From: JBCBKZ01 sp039026975
GTDB lineage: Bacteria > Bacteroidota > Bacteroidia > J057
Reading direction: 5' to 3'
DNA: 8,106 nt
NCBI GenBank assembly: GCA_039026975.1
Contig: JBCCLI010000307.1
Coordinates: forward strand, 1 to 8,106
Shown one piece after another: positions 1 to 5,264 of the stretch. Each line of letters opens with the position of its first letter. The stretch's first letter is position 1. The notes below the pieces were generated by a model. It searched no databases. It had not been told where the DNA came from and saw only the letters and a program-made list of their open reading frames with translations. The translations under genes and the position numbers were made by a program.

Positions 1-2
1 AA

Positions 3-59
3 ATAAGTGGCCATGAGATAGAACGTAAGATTGCAGAGAAGTATGGATTTAAATTATAA
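3..59 (+). CDS. C-terminal end of a small protein, probable antitoxin (5' end outside window)
   Basis: An open frame enters from the left edge and encodes ISGHEIERKIAEKYGFKL before a TAA at 57-59. The last 17 bp overlap the ATG (43) of the ParE-like toxin gene in another frame. This overlapped small-gene-then-toxin order is usual for type II toxin-antitoxin operons, so I infer an antitoxin. Only 18 residues are visible, with no DNA-binding domain in view, so the family cannot be named. An alternative is that this frame is open by chance, but its charged, helix-like composition and the translational overlap argue for a real gene end. Confidence 0.45.
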   Translation: MSGHEIERKIAEKYGFKL

Positions 60-284
60 GCTTTTACCTGAAGCAGTTGAAGATATTGAGCAATCTCTTG
101 AGTGGTATGAAGAAAATGGAGGAGAAAAACTAGCAGAACGCTTCTTTAAAGCCTACCTAGATGCCCGACAACAAATTTTAGATAGTCCAGAAACTTATGC
201 TACTATATTCAAAGAGTTTCGCAGGATCCGCTTAAAAAAATTTCCTTACAGGATTCATTTACAGAGTTTTAATTGATACAGTCT

Positions 285-293
285 ACGTTGTTG
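285..293. repeat. Target-site duplication, left copy (acgttgttg)
   Basis: Nine bases directly outside the left inverted repeat, identical to 583-591. The sequence belongs to the toxin gene (codons for Y-V-V), so it is host target sequence. Confidence 0.93.
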
Positions 294-311
294 CAGCAAT
301 TCCCGGTTTAG
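294..311 (+). repeat. Left terminal inverted repeat of the MITE
   Basis: Eighteen bases, cagcaattcccggtttag, identical to the reverse complement of 565-582. The match stops at both edges: base 312 differs from its partner at 564, and base 293 differs from its partner at 583. The repeat length is therefore exactly 18. Confidence 0.95.
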
Positions 312-380
312 GTTTTATCTACTTTACATAAGTTAATTTACTGATAATCCATTAATAGTGTTACGTCGCCTTCAGCCTGA

Positions 381-410
381 GATACTTTTTCCCAAAGCAA
401 AAAAAGTATC
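381..410. repeat. Internal hairpin of the MITE (10-bp perfect stem)
   Basis: gatacttttt (381-390) is the exact reverse complement of aaaaagtatc (401-410), with a 10-nt loop. It lies inside the element, not at its ends. As RNA or single-stranded DNA it would fold stably, but AT-rich stems with flanking A/T runs are also weak terminators. Its role is unknown. Confidence 0.75.
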
Positions 411-415
411 CAAAA

Positions 416-437
416 ATGCATTGTCCCTCCAATGCAT
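416..437. repeat. Second internal hairpin of the MITE (8-bp stem)
   Basis: atgcattg (416-423) pairs perfectly with caatgcat (430-437) around the 6-nt loop tccctc, six bases after the first hairpin. A weaker third pairing, cctcccac (447-454) with gtggagg (460-466), has one bulged base. Together they suggest a structured core between 381 and 466. Confidence 0.65.
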
Positions 438-564
438 CCCTACAAGCCTCCCACAACCCGTGGAGGAACGGCCTACCCGCCCACATACATCATAATTCCT
501 CTTCATTCAAGCTGAGATTTTCAGAGGTAACTATTTGATTATGAATACTATATTAACCCATTTG

Positions 565-582
565 CTAAACCGGGAATTGCTG
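565..582 (-). repeat. Right terminal inverted repeat of the MITE
   Basis: ctaaaccgggaattgctg, the perfect reverse complement of the left end at 294-311. It abuts the right copy of the 9-bp target duplication. Confidence 0.95.
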
Positions 583-591
583 ACGTTGTTG
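583..591. repeat. Target-site duplication, right copy (acgttgttg)
   Basis: Nine bases directly outside the right inverted repeat, identical to 285-293. Reading on from this copy gives the conserved ParE C-terminal strand and the R-D-P-x-x-W motif. Confidence 0.93.
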
Positions 592-647
592 TGATTGTCC
601 ATGATAAAAGAGATCCTTCATTTTGGACAAAGCGACTGGAGAAATAG

Positions 648-772
648 GTTTGATCAAATAGTATAAGTATTTCAATCTAACGAATTATTCTCAAGGTAGA
701 GTCTTGATTACTCCTATGTTGATTAGCTTAACTGTTAGCATTATATTTTCTTCTCTACCGACTACTACACTC
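648..772. other. Intergenic gap between converging toxin remnant and dnaE
   Basis: This AT-rich stretch separates the 3' end of the toxin remnant (+) from the 3' end of dnaE (-). I see no gene and no convincing intrinsic terminator. The only structure is a 7-bp inverted repeat, ggtagag (695-701) and ctctacc (753-759), whose 51-nt spacing makes it a weak candidate. Confidence 0.5.
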
Positions 773-3700
773 CTACACCAGCCTGTAGGACAGTCCCATC
801 TCCCTAATGCTGTGAAGCATCTCAGAAGAAGGCTGAATCTGTAGACTTGAGCTAATCAGCTTTATATCAGCACCTAAGCGTGGGTCTTTTACCCTAAAGA
901 TCAAGTCCTTCTTACCTGGATTTTTCTCCACTAAAGCTTGAAGCTGACCTAGAAGCTCATGATTTAGCTCATAATTCTGGATCTCCAGACTCAGGTGCTT
1001 TACCATGCCTTCAAACAGATCTTCTGATAGCAGCTTGATCTCCTTTATTCTCAGCTCGAATTCTGTTTCATCATACCTTCTAGCCTGATACACCCCATAA
1101 ATGAACAGCATTTCATCAGGCTGGATGAGGTGTCTAAAATTAGCGTACTGATCCCCAAACAGCGCCAAATCTAGCGAATCTGAGAAGTCTTCTATGGTGA
1201 AGGATAAAAATTTATTCCCCCTTCTGGACACTCTATCTCTGGAGGAGGTAACGATACCCGCCAACTTCACTTCCTTCCCTTTCATATTCTCCAGGGTAGC
1301 AAGTCCGTTAGTGGTGAAGGCCTGTATCTGCCAATTATACTTATCCAATGGATGACCTGAGAGGTAGAAGCCAATCACTTCTTTCTCAAAATTCAGGGTC
1401 TGTAGCTCTGTCCAGGCCTCTACCACTTCCCCATCTTTCATGGTTCCTACCGGGATACGAGGTTCCTCATTATATTGCCCGTTCCCATTTCCACCTACAT
1501 CCCCAAAAAGACTTACCTGAGGAGAATTTCTCTCCATTTGGATCTTCACTCCATAGCTGAGAGCTTTTTCGAGCACATTAGTCTCCTCCTTTTCATTTAC
1601 CGGGAGAAAATACTGGTATCTCTTCACCCCAAAACAATCTAGCGCACCTGCATATACCAGGGACTCCATGGTCTTGCGGTTTAAGGTACGCAGTGGCATG
1701 CGTGTGGTAAGGTCAAAGAGGGTGGAGAAAGGGCCATCTTTTTGTCGTTCCTTCACCAGTGCTTCTACTACGGCTCTACCCACTCCTTTAATGGCCTCCA
1801 TTCCAAAGCGGATCTGGCCCTGAGGATTCACAGAAAATAGCGACTTACTTTCATTGATATCCGGCTGGAGTACCTCTATGTCCATTCTCCTACACTCTTC
1901 TATGAAGAAGGTGATTTTCTTGATATCACTTACATTATGCGTAAGTACCGCGGCCATATACTCTGCCGGGTAATGGGCCTTCATATAAGCCGTTTTGAAG
2001 GCCAGGAGGGAATAGGCGGCAGCGTGAGATTTATTAAACCCGTAGGAGGCAAATTTCTCCATCAAGGCAAACACATCCTCAGCCGTCTTTTTGTCTACGC
2101 CATTATCGCCAGCCCCTTTGATGAAGTTGACCTTCTCCTTAGCCATGATCTCCATCTTCTTCTTTCCCATAGCTCGCCTGAGCAAGTCTGCACCTCCCAG
2201 TGAGTACCCACCCATGGTTCTGGCTACCTGCATGATCTGCTCCTGGTACACCATAATCCCGTAGGTGTTATTGAGAATAGGTTCTAGCATAGGGTGAGGA
2301 TAAACAATGGTTTCCCTCCCATGCTTTCTATTAACGAAAGAAGGGATATTATCCATGGGACCCGGCCTATACAGGGCGTTCATAGCTATAAGGTCCTCTA
2401 TGTTCGTGGGCTTGAGTTGGCGGAGGTACTTACGCATACCGTCAGACTCAAACTGGAAGGTAGCTACCGTATCCCCCCGCTGGTATAGCTCGTAGGTCTT
2501 TTCATCTGTAATGTCTATAGCATCAGGATCTACCTCTATCCCTCTGTTTTCTTTGACTAGCTTAATGGACGTCTTGAGAATAGACAACGTTTTCAGTCCC
2601 AGGAAGTCCATTTTCAGAAGTCCACACATTTCTGCCATAGGCCCATCATACTGGGTAACTATGGTTTCATCTTTGGCTACGGAAACAGGCGCATAGTCTG
2701 TAACATTATTAGGAGCAATAATCACTGCACATGCGTGCACCCCTGTATGTCTGGCAGTCCCTTCCAATGTCTTGGCAAAGCGCATCATTTTCCGGGTAGG
2801 TACATCCGGACTATCAAAGAGCTTGGAAAGTTCATCTGCAAAGTCTGGATTATTCTCAGGATCTAAGGCTTTCTTGAAAGACATGCCTGGCCTGTCAGGC
2901 ACCATCTTGGCTATGCGGTTTACCTCTGCCAAAGGAATCCCCAGCGTTCTCCCCACGTCACGCAGGGCTGTTTTAGCCCCCATAGTTCCGTAGGTAATTA
3001 CCTGACTTACAGATTTACGTCCGTACTCTTCCACCACATAATCTATCACTTCCTGACGTCCTTCATCATCAAAGTCTATGTCTATATCCGGTGGAGAAAC
3101 CCGCTCAGGATTCAAGAACCGCTCAAAGAGTAGGTCATAAGTAAGCGGATCTATATCTATAATCCCTAGCACATAAGCCACCACACTTCCTGCAGCTGAG
3201 CCTCTACCAGGTCCCACATATACTCCCCTCTCCCTGGCCACTGTAGTAAAGGACTGTACGATGAGGAAGTAGCCTGCATAGCCCATCTTCTTGATGATCT
3301 TCAGCTCCAGTTCTATTCTCTCCTGAATTTCAGAAGTTATCTCCTTGTATTTTTTCCTTGCTCTTTCCCAGACCATAGCCGCCAGGAAGTCATCCATATT
3401 CTGGAACTCTTCCGGCACTTTATACTGCGGGAGTATCATATCTCCTTTCAGGTTCATCTCAAAATTACAGCGCTCTGCTAGCCCTATGGTATTATCCAGG
3501 GATTCAGGAATATCCTGGAAGAGTTCCAGCATTTCCTCCTGTGTCTTGAAGTAAAAGCGGGGATTTAACCTGTTTTTATCATCTACAAAACGGAATCTGT
3601 TAGGGTCTTCATAATCTGAAGAGGTTTGGAGCGCTAGTAGTAGATCATGGGCTTCACTGTCTTCCTTATTTACATAGTGGACATCATTAGTAGCTATAAC

Positions 3701-4294
3701 CGTGAGGTCATGCTTTTTCGCCATCCTGATCAGCCACTCATTACACTTCTCCATATCCCCCAGGGTATGCCGCTGGATCTCTACATAGTAATTCTCCTTC
3801 CCAAACAGGCTGATATAACTTTTCAGCATTTCTTCCGCCTCTTCTTCCCCCTTCTGAATGAGGGTCTGGTTTACTTCACCCGCCAAACAACAGGTAGATC
3901 CTATCAATCCCTCAATGTGTTGACTGAGGATCTCCTTGTCTATTCTCGGCTTGTAGTAATACCCATCTGTGTAGCCGTAAGAGCATAGTTTCACCAGGTT
4001 CCTATAGCCTTCCGCATTTTTAGCCCACATAATCTGGTGATACCGCTTTTGGGTTCTATCCCGCTGAGTGGCATCTCCGGCAATGATGTAAAACTCACAT
4101 CCCACAATGGGTTTCACCCCATTCTTTCTAGCGTTCAACACAAACTTAGGTACACCGAACATATTCCCATGATCCGTGATGGCCACATGGGACATCCCAC
4201 AATCTGCCGCCTTAGCCACCATATCCTTGATTTTGGCAGCCCCATCCAACAGACTAAACTCCGTGTGATTATGTAAATGGACAAATTCTGGCAT
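773..4294 (-). CDS. dnaE: DNA polymerase III alpha subunit (replicative polymerase)
   Basis: Catalytic subunit of the chromosomal replicase, acting at the fork with the sliding clamp. The 1173 residues show the full DnaE1 order. The N-terminal PHP domain (about 1-210) opens with HLHNHTEFSLLDG and keeps putative metal ligands H8, H10, D41-H42, E67, H176, D204 and H206. The palm (about 270-580) has GPGRGSAAGS at 361-370, the PDIDIDF motif with catalytic D403 and D405, and a third aspartate D563 in KMDFLGL. The fingers include NALYRPGPM (639-647) and the FNKSHAAAYS segment (753-762). A helix-hairpin-helix follows near 831-850. QVSLF at 926-930 matches the clamp-binding motif, and an OB fold lies near 1007-1055. 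There is no frameshift or intein. The ATG at 4294 is chosen because HLHNH must lie near the N-terminus; no Shine-Dalgarno is visible. It lies 96 bp downstream of trmH on the same strand. Confidence 0.98.
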   Translation of the reverse strand: MPEFVHLHNHTEFSLLDGAAKIKDMVAKAADCGMSHVAITDHGNMFGVPKFVLNARKNGVKPIVGCEFYIIAGDATQRDRTQKRYHQIMWAKNAEGYRNLVKLCSYGYTDGYYYKPRIDKEILSQHIEGLIGSTCCLAGEVNQTLIQKGEEEAEEMLKSYISLFGKENYYVEIQRHTLGDMEKCNEWLIRMAKKHDLTVIATNDVHYVNKEDSEAHDLLLALQTSSDYEDPNRFRFVDDKNRLNPRFYFKTQEEMLELFQDIPESLDNTIGLAERCNFEMNLKGDMILPQYKVPEEFQNMDDFLAAMVWERARKKYKEITSEIQERIELELKIIKKMGYAGYFLIVQSFTTVARERGVYVGPGRGSAAGSVVAYVLGIIDIDPLTYDLLFERFLNPERVSPPDIDIDFDDEGRQEVIDYVVEEYGRKSVSQVITYGTMGAKTALRDVGRTLGIPLAEVNRIAKMVPDRPGMSFKKALDPENNPDFADELSKLFDSPDVPTRKMMRFAKTLEGTARHTGVHACAVIIAPNNVTDYAPVSVAKDETIVTQYDGPMAEMCGLLKMDFLGLKTLSILKTSIKLVKENRGIEVDPDAIDITDEKTYELYQRGDTVATFQFESDGMRKYLRQLKPTNIEDLIAMNALYRPGPMDNIPSFVNRKHGRETIVYPHPMLEPILNNTYGIMVYQEQIMQVARTMGGYSLGGADLLRRAMGKKKMEIMAKEKVNFIKGAGDNGVDKKTAEDVFALMEKFASYGFNKSHAAAYSLLAFKTAYMKAHYPAEYMAAVLTHNVSDIKKITFFIEECRRMDIEVLQPDINESKSLFSVNPQGQIRFGMEAIKGVGRAVVEALVKERQKDGPFSTLFDLTTRMPLRTLNRKTMESLVYAGALDCFGVKRYQYFLPVNEKEETNVLEKALSYGVKIQMERNSPQVSLFGDVGGNGNGQYNEEPRIPVGTMKDGEVVEAWTELQTLNFEKEVIGFYLSGHPLDKYNWQIQAFTTNGLATLENMKGKEVKLAGIVTSSRDRVSRRGNKFLSFTIEDFSDSLDLALFGDQYANFRHLIQPDEMLFIYGVYQARRYDETEFELRIKEIKLLSEDLFEGMVKHLSLEIQNYELNHELLGQLQALVEKNPGKKDLIFRVKDPRLGADIKLISSSLQIQPSSEMLHSIREMGLSYRLV

Positions 4295-4316
4295 ACATCT
4301 TTTGGTTGAATTCCTA

Positions 4317-4349
4317 TACCCCTAAGAGGGTAATTAAAGTAGTAATTAC
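4317..4349. promoter_or_regulatory. Two adjacent small inverted repeats in the dnaE leader
   Basis: Within 55 bp upstream of the dnaE start, TACCC (4317-4321) pairs with GGGTA (4328-4332). Overlapping it, GTAATTA (4330-4336) is the exact reverse complement of TAATTAC (4343-4349) across a 6-nt spacer. The two share bases, so as RNA they would be mutually exclusive. No T-run follows on the minus strand, so a terminator is unlikely. They could be an operator or chance in AT-rich DNA. Confidence 0.35.
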
Positions 4350-4370
4350 ACAGGCCTTTCACTAACCATA

Positions 4371-4390
4371 TTTTCCACAGCTGTGGATAC
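4371..4390. promoter_or_regulatory. Pair of inverted near-consensus DnaA boxes upstream of dnaE
   Basis: TTTTCCACA (4371-4379, + strand) and GTATCCACA (4390-4382, - strand) each differ by one base from the DnaA box TTATCCACA. They face each other with 2 bp between, forming the 14-bp perfect palindrome TCCACAGCTGTGGA (4374-4387). The site ends one base before the trmH stop codon and lies about 77-96 bp upstream of the dnaE start. DnaA control of a replication gene is a reasonable inference. The palindrome could equally bind another dimeric regulator. Confidence 0.4.
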
Positions 4391-5068
4391 TCAGCTCCTA
4401 TCATCGTAGAATTTTTTAACCAGCTTTTCACCATGAGGAATGGTCTGGGTAGCCCACTTAATCCTCAATGCCAACTGATCTTCTGGCCTAAGTTTCCAGT
4501 CGGTAGTATCTCTTTTGAGCCTGTTAGTTAATTCGTACAGAGTGATGGCAGCAGAAACAGAGATATTAAAGCTTTCCGTAAATCCTACCATTGGGATGCA
4601 CAGCTGAGCATCCGCTTGTTCCAGGATGGTAGAGCTAAGGCCATCTCTTTCTCCTCCAAAGAACAAGGCTATGGGCTTATCAAGGGGTAAGTTGGTAGGA
4701 CTAAACTGCTTCACTCCCGGACTGGTAGCTACTATGGTATACCCTTTCTCTTTTAGGGTTTTCAGGCAGGCTTGGCTGTTATTTTCCTCCTGATGGTAGG
4801 TGGTAATATCCAACCATTTTTCCGCCCCTTTAGCTATGTGATTAGATACCCTGTATGGATTATTCTCCTCTACGATATGAAGCTCCTGGATACCAAAACA
4901 ATCGCATGTTCTCACTACAGCAGAGGCATTCTGTTCTTTACTTAGGTCTTCTACCGCTACTACAATGTGTCTGGTACGCTCCAGCAGTACCTCTTCAAAT
5001 AAGGCTGCCCTGTTGGGGGTAAGAAAAGACTTCAGGTAAGCATACAGTTCTTCCGCTAAGGGCTCCAT
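4391..5068 (-). CDS. trmH: SPOUT-family tRNA (guanosine-18-2'-O)-methyltransferase
   Basis: A cytoplasmic enzyme that transfers a methyl group from S-adenosylmethionine to the 2'-hydroxyl of G18 in the tRNA D-loop. The 225 residues carry the three SpoU/TrmH motifs. Motif 1 is NASAVVRT (47-54) with the catalytic-type Arg53. Motif 2 is ALFFGGERDGLS (134-145). Motif 3 is IPMVGFTESFNISVSAA (158-174), forming the trefoil-knot cofactor site with N168 and S170. A helical N-terminal segment (about 1-30) and a basic C-terminal tail (HGEKLVKKFYDDRS) flank the domain, as in TrmH. The related 23S rRNA 2'-O-methyltransferases (RlmB type) usually carry an extra N-terminal L30-like domain, absent here, so TrmH is preferred. 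The start is supported by GAGGA seven bases upstream. It is probably first in a trmH-dnaE transcript, and divergent from the TonB-dependent receptor. Confidence 0.9.
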   Translation of the reverse strand: MEPLAEELYAYLKSFLTPNRAALFEEVLLERTRHIVVAVEDLSKEQNASAVVRTCDCFGIQELHIVEENNPYRVSNHIAKGAEKWLDITTYHQEENNSQACLKTLKEKGYTIVATSPGVKQFSPTNLPLDKPIALFFGGERDGLSSTILEQADAQLCIPMVGFTESFNISVSAAITLYELTNRLKRDTTDWKLRPEDQLALRIKWATQTIPHGEKLVKKFYDDRS

Positions 5069-5075
5069 AAGTTTT

Positions 5076-5080
5076 TCCTC
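5076..5080 (-). promoter_or_regulatory. Shine-Dalgarno-like site for trmH
   Basis: On the minus strand GAGGA precedes the trmH ATG by seven bases. Such sites are often missing in Bacteroidota, and neither dnaE nor the receptor here has one, so it helps fix this start. Confidence 0.5.
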
Positions 5081-5166
5081 ATCTTGGGCTGCAAGTTAAC
5101 AGAATTAAGAAACTCATCCCATCTGGCCAGGAGAGACCTTTTACGAATCTCAAATCTTTATTCTGT

Positions 5167-5207
5167 ATAAGCATCAATTCCAAAATGTTGAATAAAACAT
5201 TGCTTAT
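5167..5207. promoter_or_regulatory. Nested inverted repeat overlapping the receptor promoter, candidate operator
   Basis: An outer pair ATAAGC/GCTTAT (5167-5172, 5202-5207) encloses an inner pair AATGTT/AACATT (5184-5189, 5196-5201) around a 6-nt spacer. An 11-nt one-sided bulge separates the two stems. The right arm covers the TTG of the proposed -33 element, where a bound repressor would block polymerase. It does not resemble the Fur box consensus I know. Confidence 0.4.
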
Positions 5208-5229
5208 CAGTTTCTAGTTGCTAGCTTTG
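5200..5229 (+). promoter_or_regulatory. Bacteroidota-type promoter for the TonB-dependent receptor
   Basis: TTG at 5200-5202 is followed by 19 bases and then TAGCTTTG (5222-5229), an exact fit to the phylum -7 consensus TAnnTTTG with usual spacing. Transcription would start near 5235, leaving a leader of roughly 30 nt before the ATG at 5265. That leader is AT-rich with no Shine-Dalgarno, which is normal for the phylum. Confidence 0.7.
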
Positions 5230-5264
5230 TGGCGATTATTTAAAATCATTCTAAATAACCTACG

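Larger units (their letters stand above)
294..582. mobile_element. 289-bp MITE-like non-autonomous transposable element
   Basis: The element is bounded by perfect 18-bp terminal inverted repeats (294-311 and 565-582; cagcaattcccggtttag reading inward) and by an exact 9-bp direct repeat, acgttgttg, at 285-293 and 583-591. Excising it with one duplication copy rejoins the toxin reading frame across a valine codon, so the empty site is directly reconstructable. No frame inside could encode a transposase. The interior holds hairpins at 381-410 and 416-437. These are the defining traits of a MITE moved in trans by a full-length transposase. A 9-bp duplication fits several DDE IS families, so the parent family cannot be named from the ends alone. 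The left end supplies an in-frame stop (TAA at 329-331) to the frameshift-corrected toxin frame. Confidence 0.92.
43..647 (+). pseudogene. ParE/RelE-family toxin gene, broken by a frameshift and a 289-bp insertion
   Basis: Type II toxin of the ParE/RelE superfamily (plasmid-stabilisation toxin fold); intact relatives poison gyrase or cleave mRNA on the ribosome. From ATG 43 the frame gives family features in order: an N-terminal strand (MDLNYKLLPEA), two helices (EDIEQSLEWYEENGGEKLAE then a helix to about residue 50), and the RRIRLKKFPYRI core. It then runs out of frame to a TGA at 274-276 (77 aa). Dropping one base near 256 restores IYRVLIDTVYVV. Removing the inserted element (294-582) and one 9-bp duplication joins this to VIVHDKRDPSFWTKRLEK and a TAG at 645-647. 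The repaired protein is 101 aa, a normal family length, with the expected R-D-P-x-x-W ending. I chose ATG 43 over TTG 31 because family members start just before the first strand. The toxin is almost certainly inactive, since the C-terminal strands are missing. Confidence 0.88.

Noticed and set aside
31..276. An 81-residue ORF starting at TTG 31, taken as a complete small protein
   Set aside because: The family start is ATG 43, and the ORF end at 276 is an artefact of the frameshift; the real C-terminus lies at 592-647 beyond the insertion.
695..759. ggtagag / ctctacc inverted repeat as a dnaE terminator
   Set aside because: The arms are 7 bp and 51 nt apart with no T-tract next to the stem, too weak to call.
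1348..4276. Several plus-strand ORFs of 60-113 residues opposite dnaE
   Set aside because: All are antisense to conserved dnaE codons, with no recognisable domains or start signals.
4374..4387. The 14-bp palindrome as a trmH terminator
   Set aside because: The hairpin has no spare loop and is followed on the minus strand by AAATATGG, with no T-run.
4135..4434. 99-residue minus-strand ORF across the dnaE start and trmH end
   Set aside because: It overlaps both well-supported genes in another frame and resembles no known protein; it is a shadow.
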